64,000 bases of DNA from Psilocybe azurescens (GCA_023853785.1 JAJIRX010000920.1:1-64000), one strand, 5' to 3'; shown: positions 1 to 10,379, counted from the first letter of the stretch. The notes: generated by a model from the sequence alone, not told the origin. Numbers and translations: made by a program.

Positions 1-926
1 CAATCATTATAAAACTGTGTATAAGCTGCTGCAGAAGCATGAAAATTGTGGCCATTCCATTTAATACAGCCTTAGAAAAGCTGTGGTCCACCCATATTGA
101 TTAATACCTTAAGAAAACGTGCTGAATTTAAATAGCATCGCTTCCACTCTTGGTCATCTTTAAAGCGTTCATGGTCTGCATAGTAACTTGTTTCACATTT
201 TGGACACTTTCCAGCAAGTACAGGAGTCTCTTCATAGATTGTATTGTCTTTTATCAATGTGACTAGAGGAACATCCCATGGTTTACTTGTTTGAAGTAAA
301 GCTCTTTTGACAATTGACATCCATACATACAGCAGTAATTGGGCAAATTACATGGATAGCTTGGATAGACTCATAAGAAATAGGCAATAGCTTTTGTTTA
401 GACTTTCTTGTCTTTGAATATGGAGTAAACCCTAATAGCTTTGCAAACTCATCAAGCTTGTTGGATATTTCAAGTACTTGCTGATTTTGTTGAGATGGAA
501 AATCTCTTTCCTTGAACAAAGTTTTGGTACTATCTTTGAATCTTTGTAGCACTGCTCTAGATAAAGATTTCATCCATCCAGTTGCTATAACTCTTCTTTC
601 ATCTGAAAAACAGGATTTTGCTGCCGAGCATGAAGAGTAAGTAATTCTGGATTTTCAGTCAATGTAAACAGTAGAGTGAGTACTGTAGCAAGTGATATAT
701 TTGGACCAAATGTTTGGCCAATAAATACACTGAAAATATTGAAATTTATATCTGGAAATTGTGCAGATTGTGGAATAGCAACTGCACCAGGGATAAAAGT
801 GCTCCACATTAAAATCCAGAAAATAAAGTGAAATTGGCCAAAACAATAAAGTGGCAAAATAAGCAACCAGATCAACAATGAGGCACAGAATAGTCCAAGT
901 TTATAAGTTTCATATACAAGATTCAT
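1..926 (-). mobile_element. 5' part of a KDZ-type transposon gene (CxC5 zinc cluster), broken and cut by window start
   Basis: On the minus strand, segments at about 926-585, 573-283 and 320-1 read as successive pieces of one protein. The last two carry paired cysteines (a C-x-D-x-x-C near 300-330 and CPKC near 195-210) spaced like the CxC5 cysteine cluster that precedes KDZ transposases in mushroom genomes. It is followed by the KAVLNG/NFHASAAAYTQFYN type of motif at the window edge. Moving between pieces needs a frame change near 300 and another near 50, so it is either decayed or carries sequencing indels. The catalytic KDZ domain would lie left of position 1 and is not visible. The first segment (926-585) is AT-rich and hydrophobic and could be the amino-terminal exon. 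Family assignment rests on the cysteine pattern and the downstream motif. Confidence 0.6.
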
Positions 927-1099
927 AGGTAAGAAGATTGAGTCATAACTAAAAGTACAAGAGTTATTCAGAGTGGTCAGTTTGAGTACAAAAAATAAAT
1001 AAATAAATAAACAAAATAACTACTTTGTTTTCTTGTGACTTTGCTTCGAGACAGCCTTTTGCTTTTCCTTTGCCCTTTTCTGCGATTCTTCCTCTACTA

Positions 1100-1429
1100 C
1101 TAAATGACCTTCATTTTCCAACCACTCTTGAAGATCTGATAAATAATATTGAGCCTTTTTACACCCCAGACTTTAACATCATCTACTTCATCATCATCGT
1201 CAGAATTGTCATTGTCGCTATTGTCCTTTGTATCAATATTGTGTTCTAGCCATTTGACCATCTCAGGATAGTTTGCAATCTTTTCAAAAGCAGCCTTGTA
1301 GCCTTTATGGAATGTTGACTTTCCAAAATAGAGGCTGACAACAGGGGTGTGCTTGGCAGTGAGGTCTTTTGGCCAAGTGCTATTAGCGATTTTGCTTTCA
1401 AGAAGTGCAAGAGCTCTAAGATAGTCCAT
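1100..1429 (-). CDS. Small acidic-tailed hypothetical ORF
   Basis: A 109-codon minus-strand reading frame. The N-terminal half has mixed composition (LESKIANSTWPKDL, then YFGKSTFHKGYKAAF). It is followed by a run rich in Asp, Asn and Ser near residues 68-85, then VKVWGVKRLN. I recognise no family. It lies between the KDZ remnant and the 3' end of the disordered gene, both on the same strand, and could be a 3' exon of either or a fragment of the same transposon-related locus. No start context or splice sites settle the question. Confidence 0.3.
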   Translation of the reverse strand: MDYLRALALLESKIANSTWPKDLTAKHTPVVSLYFGKSTFHKGYKAAFEKIANYPEMVKWLEHNIDTKDNSDNDNSDDDDEVDDVKVWGVKRLNIIYQIFKSGWKMKVI

Positions 1430-1493
1430 ATACTTTGCATAGGCTATACGGAGACCAGGCTTTTGATGCGAACCATCAAGCCTGGTTCAACTT

Positions 1494-3640
1494 TCAAAAG
1501 CTCTGCAAGTCGCTGCGATCTTCACTAGAGTTGCGTGAAGTCGAAGCAACAGGAACAGATACACTAGACTGAGTATCGTGGCGAGAACTAGTTGACACAG
1601 AACGATGACCAGACTTAAGAGCGGATAAAGATGGCAAGACAGGAGTCAGATAGAGGTCACTGTCTTCAAAGCTTGTCTTAATATCGCAATAATGAGTCAG
1701 AACTATATCTATTATTATTATTAGCTTGAACTTACCGCCAAAACATGGGTAACATGGTTATCGTTGTCGCCCCTGCCAAGTAAAGGCATCATCAAGTTCA
1801 CTTAAAACCTTATAACAGCCTTGAGCAGACCAATCTCCGTCATCCAAGAGAAAGTAATGGTACTTGGGAACTAAATAAACGTAAGAGGATTTTATTTACA
1901 ATCAGAGTTTCACTTACGACGTGTAGGAGACAAACGCTCGGTGACCTTTTTAACCAATGATGATACACCAGTAATTTTGTCAATGTTCGGCACAGTAACA
2001 ACATTTGTAGCCTTGGTAGTAACAATGTCGATATTGGCTGAGTTCTTGGCAGATACATAGAAGAAGATCTTGCCCCCAATGACTGGTATGTCAGGATGTG
2101 TATCCATGTCATTCCATACATCCTTTGCATCAGCAATGTTGAATGTATTGCCTTGTGCACGTCCCCGCAAGATCCCACCTTTCTCACGTGAAGCCCCTTG
2201 AGCCTTGATTGGGGTCTCAGGACTGTTGTTTGCACTTTGCATAATAACATCTAATTAAATTTAATTGTATGTAAATATAATATAACAATAACAATAAATA
2301 ATAATTTAAAATACCATCATCATGAGATGAGGTCTTCCCTTGACGACCTCTAGAGGGTGTACGTGGGGCCTGAGTAAGGGTAGGAGACCCATGCCGGCCA
2401 CGAGGATCACGAGAAACAGTGGGCTCCCTGTTTCCCTGATGTTGTGGGGCTGCAGTTGCATGAGATGATAATAAGTTAGTCATGGTATCCTCAGACATAC
2501 CTGATTTACCTATTTCCTTGTTCAGGGGGGGAGCAGTTACATTCACAGCAGTGGTAGCAGCAGCAGCAGGGGCCTTGGCTTTCATACCAGCCTTGGAGGT
2601 ACTGGCACTGGCCTTGGTGCCGTCGCCAGTGGTTGCGTTGGCGTTGGCATTGGCATTGGCGTCCCTGTCGTTGGCCTTCGCATCGTCGTTGTTGTCGGCC
2701 CTCGCTTGGTACGCCTTCGCCTTGCCCTTTGTGGTGGTTCCCGTGGCGTTTTCGTCGTCGCTGGTGTCGCTGGCGTCTTCGCCGTCCTCGCTTTTGTTGC
2801 TGTCCTCGCCTTTGTCGCCGTTGTCGCCTTTGTCGCCCTTGCCGTCGTGGTCCTCGTCCCCGGGCGTTGTCACCCTGGCCGCTGTCGTTCTTGTTGTTGT
2901 CGCTCTCGCCGCCCTTGTCGCTCTCGCCGCCGTCCTTGTCGTCCTCGCCGTCCTTGTCCAGGTTGGTTTGGTCGTTGTTGTCTTGGTCGTTGTTGTCGGC
3001 TTTGTCTGCCGTGCTGTCCGCGTCTTCTTCTCGTCGTCGGCGACCAACGGTGGACGGAGGGGGCGCCCCCTCGGTAGCTGGGGCTGGAATGGTAAGGCGA
3101 GGGTGGTGCTACGGACACGCCGGTCCACCTCGAGCTTTCGTACAGTCCTGTAAATATAAAATTAGAAATAGAATATAAAAAGAAGAAAGAAAGAAAAGAA
3201 AAGAAAAACGGAATAAAAAGAAAAGAAAAAGAAAAAAGAAAAGAAAAAAGGAAAAAGAAAAAAAGGGGGAGGGTACGTACTTCGACCGCTTCGTGGGCAT
3301 GCCTTTCAGCGTCGGCAGCTGGGCGTCCTCAGCTACCTTTGCGGTGCTGGTTTTCCTATAGAGCAGCGTGAGCAGGGGTGAGCGTGAGCGGGGGTGAGCG
3401 TGAGCGGGAGAAACATACCTGGGGGCCTTCCCCCCTTTTCGTACTCCTTTCCCCTCCCCTGCGTGGCCTTCCCACGGCTGCTTCTCCTCCTCCTCCTCCT
3501 CCTCCTCCTCCTCCTCCTCTTCTCCTGGGTCCGCCTGTCGCCGTTTTGCGCTTAGCTGGCTGCTGTGCGGTGGCTGCGGCGTTCGATTCCTTCCCGCTAT
3601 GTTGTTCCCCAGCTGTGGAAACAGGGGGACACACGGCGGT
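1494..3640 (-). CDS. Multi-exon low-complexity, intrinsically disordered protein, unknown function
   Basis: Minus-strand exons can be chained by good splice sites: about 3634-3420 (a poly-Glu block of about 13 residues, then GEGKGVRKGG), 3354-3288 (QLPTLKGMPTKRSK), 3147-2315 (a long Thr/Arg/Ala-rich and then Asp/Lys/Gly-rich tract), 2242-1920 (FNIADAKDVWND; KIFFYVSAKNS), about 1860-1735 (YFLLDDGDWSAQGCY) and about 1690-1494, ending in a stop at 1494-1496. The two middle exons look like a folded part, possibly a domain, that I cannot name. The rest is disordered and strongly charged. The intron at 3148-3287 holds a very long polypyrimidine tract in sense. The start is uncertain; the frame is open upstream of 3640. 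Same strand as, and close to, the KDZ remnant. Confidence 0.45.
3148..3270. repeat. Polypurine/polypyrimidine tract
   Basis: From about 3178 to 3270 the plus strand is almost pure A/G (repeated AAAGA and AAAAG units). On the minus strand it is a C/T tract that falls within the intron between two exons of the disordered gene, so it may act as an extended polypyrimidine tract. Simple-sequence origin is the likeliest explanation. Confidence 0.7.
3361..3412. repeat. Short tandem repeat, GTGAGCGGGG-type units
   Basis: About three copies of a 16-bp unit built from GTGAGCGTGAGCGGGG lie in an intron of the minus-strand disordered gene. A second simple repeat, TCC repeated about 12 times at 3483-3520, encodes the poly-Glu run on the minus strand. 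Confidence 0.7.
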
Positions 3641-3886
3641 GCCCGGATCTTGTTGTCGATGCGGTAGAGCAGGTACCGGTGGGCATTGAGAGGGGAGGGT
3701 CGGTGTTGTTGACAGAGGCGGTGACGGTGGTTATGGACGGCGGCGGGGAGCAGAGAGGTGGTGGTGGTGGAAGGAAAGGGTGCGACGTGGCATCCAAACG
3801 GCGTGCGAATGGTCACGCTAGACTGCGTGCCAAGAGAAGCCGAGTACGATCGGTATGTATAACGCTGAATGTTGTCATATAGAAAT

Positions 3887-3965
3887 GTCTATGTGGCTCA
3901 AGTGGTTGATCGCGTTGAATTCGGGCGTACTCGGATGCTTGGGTTCAATTCTCGATTATGTGCTT
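3887..3965 (+). repeat. tRNA-like segment with A-box and B-box; candidate SINE head
   Basis: The plus strand has TGGCTCAAGTGGT at 3893-3905, matching the RNA polymerase III A-box pattern. GGTTCAATTCT follows at 3942-3952, matching the B-box with one or two differences. The 37-bp gap between the boxes is tRNA-like. I cannot fold a convincing acceptor stem, so this is not called as a tRNA gene. It is followed by an AT-rich stretch at 3965-4015, as expected for a tRNA-derived SINE body or tail. No second copy was noticed in this window, so the SINE call is inference. Confidence 0.45.
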
Positions 3966-4017
3966 TTGTTTTCTATTATAAATAAAATAATATAAAATCC
4001 AATAAAAATAATTTGAT

Positions 4018-4440
4018 TGAATTCCAGTTGGATTCTGCATTATTCTGTGAGAATAGACCTATATTAGGCTATGTTTCATGGTATATATGACTATTCCAAG
4101 TGGATTCCAGCCAAATTGGCTTCTATATATGGTGTTCCAATTGGATTCCAGCTACATTGGCTGCTAAATGTTGGATTCCAACTGGATTCCATCTAACTTG
4201 GCTGCTAAATGTTGGATTCCAACTGGATTCCAACTGGATTACCTCAGTTCCATTGGACTGTAAATGGAATATTCCACTTGGAATGGGTAATTTGATGGAT
4301 TCCAGTTAGATTCCGATTGGAATCCACTGTGGCTCCTCCATATAAAATAGCACCAATATATGGTATGGAATTCCACATTGGAATCCATTGGAATCCATCT
4401 ACATTCCAGAACGAAGATGGATTCCACCTGGAATAGGTGG
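4018..4440. repeat. TGGATTCCA-rich tandem and fold-back repeat
   Basis: About 420 bp is built from TGGATTCCA and its reverse complement TGGAATCCA. In the first half the motif runs forward, including two near-identical units of about 44 bp containing TTGGCTGCTAAATG (about 4156-4245). After about 4290 the reversed motif dominates, so the block can fold back on itself. This suggests a MITE-like or foldback element that has been internally amplified. It directly abuts the inverted arm of the DIRS element. No clear terminal repeats or target-site duplication could be fixed. Confidence 0.6.
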
Positions 4441-4458
4441 GGGACAGTAAAGACCTCC

Positions 4459-5195
4459 GATGACGGTATGCTTTGCTGTTCCGCCCGACGCCTTTGTTGG
4501 TGATGGTAGATATGGATCCGAAGTCTAAAAATAGTGTCTCTATAGATTTGGCCAGAAACATCGTCAGAGTGAGATGCTTCTTGAGGCAAACCAAGTCCTT
4601 GAGAGCCTCGTGATGCTGGAAAGCAAAAATGCGCTCCCCAGAGGTTTTGTTGACGGGCTCGTTGTCTTCTTCAGACAGCAAATATTGCCTTGCTGGTACA
4701 GAAGCTTTGATGGGAGTGCGACGGATTGGCATTGACACCTTTCTGTGGAGAATTTCCAGAAGCAGTAAGTGGCATCGCTACTAAAATAGAAGCTCTTTCC
4801 TCATCGGTCAATACCATAAACGCTTCCGCAGGGTGGCCCCACGCCACACCTTCAGCAGAGTCCGGGTTGACTATTGGTTGATCCAGATCATGTTCAATCT
4901 GTGTAGTGCTGTCTATGGGGCTGGTAAGGCTGCCTGAGAGTTGGGCATCTGGTGGATTTGGTCCCGAGTGGGTTGGGTCCTCCAGAATTAGATCGGCGTA
5001 GCCGTGTCAGGTTCGATGCTGGCGTGTGCTTCTCTGATGGGCTGTGCGGAGATGCCGTTGGCGTTGTCGGTAAGGAAATTAGACAATGTCATCTGAGGTT
5101 TTGAAGTATGATTTTGTTTTGATAGTTCGTATGGCGAGTTGTCACTCAAACGTTGATGAAAGTTTTATGAATTCTTCCTGAGGACGTGGTTTGAG
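4459..5195 (-). mobile_element. Inverted partial copy of the DIRS element 5' end (degenerate)
   Basis: This stretch is the reverse complement of 5351-6095, the first part of the gag-like frame, with only scattered differences. It includes a 5-bp deletion near 4833 and single-base changes near 4490 and 4993 that break the reading frame, so it is not coding. The match begins at GATGAC (4459) and ends exactly where the 155-bp loop starts. With the right arm it makes a palindrome with arms of about 740 bp. It could come from head-to-head insertion of a second, truncated element or from aberrant reverse transcription. Confidence 0.85.
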
Positions 5196-5353
5196 GAAGA
5201 AAAACTTAGGTGTACTCACGTGTCTTTCATCGATGTAACTCATTGCGATCCGCACGTGATTACCGCCCTAATTTTCTCGCTCTGTTCGCCTTACAAAGCC
5301 CGGTTTTACTTGGCACAATCTCCCGCACTCGATGGGCAAGTGGAACTACACTC
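5195..5353 (+). repeat. DIRS terminal repeat, 5' copy
   Basis: This sequence, starting GGAAGAAAAACTTAGG and ending CACTC, recurs in the same orientation at 10213-10376. The copies differ by a few substitutions and short indels (for example GCCCTAATTTT against GCCTAAGTTTT, and GCCTTACA against GCCTAGCTTACA). It forms the loop of the large palindrome. Direct terminal repeats bounding a tyrosine-recombinase retroelement fit the split or terminal repeats known in the DIRS order; the full repeat architecture is not resolved here. Confidence 0.8.
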
Positions 5354-5396
5354 AAACCACGTCCTCAGGAAGAATTCATAAAACTTTCATCAACGT

Positions 5397-6236
5397 TTGA
5401 GTGACAACTCGCCATACGAACTATCAAAACAAAATCATACTTCAAAACCTCAGATGACATCGTCTAATTTCCTTACCGACAACGCCAACGGCATCTCCGC
5501 ACAGCCCATCAGAGAAGCACATGCCAGCATCGAACCTGACACGGCTACGCGATCTAATTCTGGAGGACCCAACCCACTCTCGGGACCAAATCCACCAGAT
5601 GCCCAACTCTCAGGCAGCCTTACCAGCCCCATAGACAGCACTACACAGATTGAACATGATCTGGATCAACCAATAGTCAACCCGGACTCTGCTGAAGGTG
5701 TGGCATTGCGCAGGGCCACCCTGCGGGAAGCGTTTATGGTATTGACCGATGAGGAAAGAGCTTCTATTTTAGTAGCGATGCCACTTACTGCTTCTGGAAA
5801 TTCTCCACAGAAAGGTGTCAATGCCAATCCGTCGGCACCTCCCATCAAAGCTTCTGTACCAGCAAGGCAATATTTGCTGTCTGAAGAAGACAACGAGCCC
5901 GTCAACAAAACCTCTGGGGAGCGCATTTTTGCTTTCCAGCATCACGAGGCTCTCAAGGACTTGGTTTGCCTCAAGAAGCATCTCCCTCTGACGATGTTTC
6001 TGGCCAAATCTATAGAGATGCTATTTTTAGACTTCGGATCCATATCTACCATCACCAACAAAGGCGTCGGCGGAACAGCAAAGCATACCGTCATCAATAC
6101 AAGCTTCTTCCCCGACGAAGCTAAGATGGATATTGCCGATTGGAGCTGAAGCATGGGGTAATATCCTTGTATTCTATAAGGAGAACTCATCCCCTGGCTA
6201 TTTTCAGCGTCAGTTAGATCATCATAATTGGATGAT
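5397..6236 (+). pseudogene. DIRS gag-like protein
   Basis: The frame opens at 5397 and is continuous to 6149. It is Ser/Pro/Asn-rich for about 130 residues, then has a more ordered part (SGERIFAFQHHEALKDL, then LDFGSISTITNKGVGG). A one-base shift at about 6143 joins it to a second stretch (EAWGNILVFYKEN, then FQRQLDHHNWM) typical of the C-terminal part of these proteins, which ends at about 6236. Function in the element is presumably RNA or particle binding, by position. The first ATG is in a reasonable place just inside the terminal repeat. The inverted left arm duplicates most of it. Confidence 0.65.
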
Positions 6237-6542
6237 CGGTCGCCCAGTTCCTTAAGGAGAATTTTGCGACTATCTTGAGGTTCAACATCCTCATAAGGAA
6301 GGAACACGCCGCCTCCCGGTCGAGTTCGTGCTTCCCATCTACAAGGAGAAATATCTTCACGTCGAACACAAAGTGATGGCCGAGGAACTAGTGGCCCTCG
6401 CGCGCGGAAGCCGCCGCCTTTAGGACCTCTCATCACCTTTCCCTATCCCTTTCCACTCCCCCATTCTTCTCAGCATAGTGAGCACTCCGCATCCTCTGCC
6501 CGGCCATCCCCTCGTGGTTCTCCCTTTCAGAAAGGCAGCGGG

Positions 6543-8560
6543 GTGTCACGGGATCCCCTATCTGCCTTATCTGTGCCCGTCTTGGCCATCGCTTCTCTGA
6601 TTGTTCCCAAACTTCATTCGAGTCTGGAAAACCACTCTGGTCAACCTATTCCAACTCCAAACTCACTTCTTCGAGCTCTCGGAAACCGATCTGCATTGTG
6701 TGGAACCTCAGCGGTTCAGCCAGATGCTCAAGTCATTCCAATATTCACCCTCTCCACGCATGCTCCTTCTGCGGCAGCTCCTCCCATCACGCGACCTTTT
6801 GCGCTTGCCTCTGATTCCTTGCACCTCCGCAACCGTATTATCACTCCGTACAATGCGGACGCCTTTGAGGTAGCCTTGGAGGCTGCTTCCTTGACTTTGA
6901 CGTACCCTCGCTTGGTGCACAAACTCCGATACGGCTTCCCCCTTGGTGACATGCCTTCCCTCACTCAGACGTTCACCCCATCTAATCACACCTCCGGCTG
7001 TCGAGCACCACGAAGTTATCCTTGCATACCTTTGCAGTGAGCGAGAGCTCGGACGCATGTCCGGACCCTTTTCTCATAGCGAGGTGGAGGAGTTATTGTG
7101 TGGCCCTTTCCGTTTGTCTCCCCTTCACGTTGTTCCCAAGGCCACCCCTCCTGGTGACCCTCCAAAATATCGCCTTACCATCAACCTTTCTTTTAAGGAT
7201 GACCAGGGCATCTCAGTTAACGGACTGATTGACTCTGACGACTTCCCCTATCAGCGTTGGGGGGCGGCGCTCGCGATGTTGAGCATATCGTACGTATTCC
7301 ATTCCGACACCTCTCATCCCTCAGTCATTGACTATTCATCAAAGATCGCTTGTGCCCCTCTTGGTACCCAGGCAGCCACTCTTGACATCGAATCAGCATT
7401 CCGGACTGTTCCTGTGCTCCCCGAGCACAAGAACTTTATGATCGTAGAGTGCGACGGTTTCTGGATTGATCACGTCTGTCCGTTTGGTTGTTCATCGTCT
7501 GGTGGTAATCAAGGCGAGATTGCCGACGCCATCGTCGATATCCTGGAGCACAAGGGCATAAAACCCGTCAAAAAATGGGTCGATGATTTCAACATCTTCC
7601 ACTACCCATCTGCCACTGGTTCCTTCAGCGATGCCAACGACACTAGCCTGTTAGGCCGCTCCTTCCGCTACGATTACGACCTATCATCACTCAAGGGCGC
7701 AGTAACCTCCTTGGGTATTCTGTGGCACAAGACAAAGGTGCAGGAATTTGGCAATGCCTTTCGTTCACGTGGGTTTTGACTGGATGATCCTGGAGAAGTC
7801 AGTCTCGCTGCCAGATGAGAAGCGGCTACGTTATCTGGCCTTAGTGACATCGTTCGTATATCACTTCGAATACTTGCAGGCGCCGCTGGCAGATACTTTG
7901 AAGATCAATGGGGTACTGGCACACATCTCATTCGTTTACCCGTCCGGTCGTTCCTTCTTATCCAACTTATCAAACTGGATATCACACTTCCCTCACTGTC
8001 TTGCCCATCGCTACGTCCCCGCCTCTGTCATTTCTGATCTCAAGTGGTGGTCGATGCAGCTTGCCGTCCCTGGTTGGCGTCGGTCTCTGGAGCTGCACAA
8101 GCCTGTCCTGGATTTTGGCCTATGGGTGGATGCCTCCACATCGTGGGGCATTGGCCTCGTACACGAACCACTCTGGGATGCCTGGCGCCTACGTCGTGGC
8201 TGGCAGGGTCCATGTCGGGATATTGGCTGGCTTGAGGCTGTCGCCCGTTGAGCTCGCTGTCCTGTCGCTGCATGCTGGTGGCTTTCACGATCAACATGTA
8301 CTTCTGCGTAGCGACAATCAAGGAGTTATTGGCGCCTGGGAAAAGGGTCGAGGGCGTAACTTTGAGGTGAATCTTTGTATTCGTCGCACCAATGTCATCG
8401 CCGCCGCCTGTGGCATCGACCTTTCATTCTTATACGTCCCTTCCAGCGGTTAATCTGGCGGACCCCATCTCCCGAGGTGAGCTCGGACCTGCCTCACACC
8501 AAGTATCATATACCTTCGAGCTCCCGGAGGCCTTGGCTCGCTTCATCGAACATGTCTGAT
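6543..8560 (+). pseudogene. DIRS zinc knuckle, reverse transcriptase and RNase H region
   Basis: A C-x2-C-x4-H-x4-C knuckle (CSFCGSSSHHATFC) is encoded near 6761-6802, just after an ICIVWN motif typical of DIRS ORFs. The reverse transcriptase follows, with motif A as LDIESAF (about 7381-7401) and the catalytic VDDF of motif C (about 7579-7590). RNase H follows, with an Asp in GLWVDAST (about 8125), a Glu in GWLEAVAVE (about 8230-8255) and an Asp in RSDNQGV (about 8310-8330). The ORF changes frame by one base near 6990 and 7765, and twice around 8250 and 8450. Reading through these gives one coherent polyprotein. Not functional as written. Confidence 0.8.
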
Positions 8561-8744
8561 ACAACCTTTTATCGTCTCGCAATGGGCTCGTACCCCACTG
8601 CCGCCTTGGGGCAGGCCGACAATATGCCCCCTCCTTCCCCCCCCTCCATGTGTCACATGGACTCCACCTAACGCTCTTCAGACACGCCGCCCTCGTGCCC
8701 CGTTAGTTGGCAACACTATTCTTCCCTCCCCATTCCGTCTGCAT

Positions 8745-9870
8745 GTGCTGGCCACTGAGCGACTAATTGCATGGATTACCCCACATGCCATCGTACATCG
8801 GCGTTCGGTTGTGTCTCTGGTTGGCACAGCTGACGCCACTTCTTTGCTGCAGGTCCAGCTCGCCTCATTAGACATGGTCACACGTAGGAGTTATGGTGCG
8901 GGCCTGCTCCGTTTTACACAATACTGCGACGATCGCAACATACCCGAGGTGGCTCGCATGCCTGCCTCGGAATCGCTCTTGTGCGCCTTCTCTGTCGCTA
9001 AGGCCGCCGGGAAAGAATCTCTCAGCTGCCTGGGTAATTGGCTCGCTGGCCTGCATTTTTGGCACTCCCTCAACGGTGCACCCTGGCATGGTGATAATGC
9101 CCTTCGGATCGCCAAAGCTGGTGTGCGCAAGCTGGTGCCTGCCTCTGCTCGCCGTGACAAGCGTCCTCCAGTGACCCTAGCTCATATGCATGCGCTGAAG
9201 GTGGGGCTTGATCCTAGCAGTCCACTCAATGCTGCGGTGTGGGCATTGGCGTGCGTAGCCTTCTGGTCTTGTTGCCAGTTAGGCGAGCTCACAATACCTT
9301 CCTTACATAGCTTCGATCCTGCCAAACACGTCGCACGTAATGCACCTACCATCCTCCGTCGCAGTCCCAGTGGTGTCAATTCAGCGCACTTCCACATCCC
9401 ATGGTCTAAAACCACCCATTTTGTCGGCGCAGACATCATTATCACATCGAATGGCGACCCTTCTGACCCTCTCGCCGCCCTGCTCAACCATCTCGCCGCC
9501 AACACAGGCCTTCCCGAGACAGCCCCTTACTTTTCATACCGCATGGGTGAGGGTTGGTCGCCTCTGACCAAGTCTGCCTTCCTTGCCCACTGTGAGAAGC
9601 GCTGTATGGTTCGTCAAAGGTCTTCCCAAGATGGCCGGTCATGCCTTCCGTATCGGCGGTGCCACTGAGCTACTTCTACGAGGAACACACCCTGACATTG
9701 TTGCAGTGCAGGGGCGATGGCGATCCAAGGCCTTTCTTGAATATTGGCGTCAGATTGAAGGCATTCTATCCTTGTTTATCACAGGCTCTTTCAACGCTGA
9801 TCGCGCAGCACAGGTGGCTGCCACCATGGAGTCCTATCACGAGTTACACAATGCTTCTCCGTCTGTTTAA
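8745..9870 (+). pseudogene. DIRS tyrosine recombinase
   Basis: The protein has an N-terminal SAM-like helical part (DMVTRRSYGAGLLRF) and a C-terminal catalytic part. After a one-base shift near 9600 the frame reads HAFRIGG, GTHPDIVAVQGRW and EYWR. These supply the H-x-x-R, the second His/Trp position and the Tyr nucleophile of the tyrosine recombinase family. The first catalytic Arg is probably within the region near 9275-9310 (CCQLGE), where the usual Arg is replaced by Gln, so that residue may be degenerate. The enzyme would integrate circular cDNA without a target-site duplication. The frame ends with TAA at 9868-9870. Confidence 0.78.
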
Positions 9871-10212
9871 TATATCTATTTGCCTCTTTATATCGTTGGG
9901 TGATCACTTCAAGGCCTCATTCCCTTTAAGTCTCTGTTGTAAGCTATAAAGCTCAAATAGGTGTAGACACTTAAAGGTCTCCTTCTGGCCTCTTACTAGT
10001 GAGTCAACTACACTACAACACATGCTCAAGGTGACTACATAAGCTGACCACGACGTAACACGTCTGGCGTCGTGTCTCAACTTCAAGTCGCGTAGGATCA
10101 CGTGACCTGAAACCTAGGTAGTCACTTTCACCCAACCACACGGAATCACAAGATTCCGCCTCCTCAGATCATCTGACTTACTTGAAAGCTCTAGACTCGC
10201 CGATTACGAAGC

Positions 10213-10376
10213 GGAAGAAAAACTTAGGTGTACTCACGTGTCTTTCATCGATGTAACTCATTGCGATCCGCACGTGATTACCGCCTAAGTTTTCTCGCTC
10301 TGTTCGCCTAGCTTACAAAGCCCCGGTTTTACTTGGCACGATCTCCCGCACTCGATGGGCAAGTGGAACCACACTC
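10213..10376 (+). repeat. DIRS terminal repeat, 3' copy
   Basis: This is the direct repeat of 5195-5353, starting GGAAGAAAAACTTAGG and ending CACTC. It marks the right boundary of the element. Sequence just outside (10377 onward) belongs to a different reading frame. Confidence 0.8.
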
Positions 10377-10379
10377 TCG

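Larger units (their letters stand above)
5195..10376 (+). mobile_element. DIRS-like tyrosine-recombinase retrotransposon, decayed
   Basis: In order, the plus strand holds a terminal repeat, a gag-like frame (5397-6236), a CCHC zinc knuckle (about 6761-6802), reverse transcriptase (about 6880-7790), RNase H (about 8110-8450), a tyrosine recombinase (8745-9870) and a second copy of the terminal repeat. Having a tyrosine recombinase instead of a DDE integrase or endonuclease, after RT and RNase H, defines the DIRS order. No flanking target-site duplication is expected for this mechanism, and none was seen. Several single-base frame changes interrupt the coding frames (near 6145, 6990, 7765, 8250, 8450 and 9600). 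Each component keeps its key residues, so the copy is fairly young or the breaks are sequencing errors. Confidence 0.88.

Noticed and set aside
2482..3178. Long plus-strand frames rich in Val/Leu/Ala or Arg/Ser
   Set aside because: They are antisense shadows of the minus-strand Thr/Arg/Asp-repeat exon; composition follows from GC-rich triplet repeats.
3870..3970. True tRNA gene
   Set aside because: A- and B-boxes are present, but no paired acceptor stem or anticodon arm could be drawn with confidence.
4459..6095. Palindrome as a functional replication origin or telomere hairpin
   Set aside because: Arms are plainly transposon coding sequence; a transposon rearrangement explains it.
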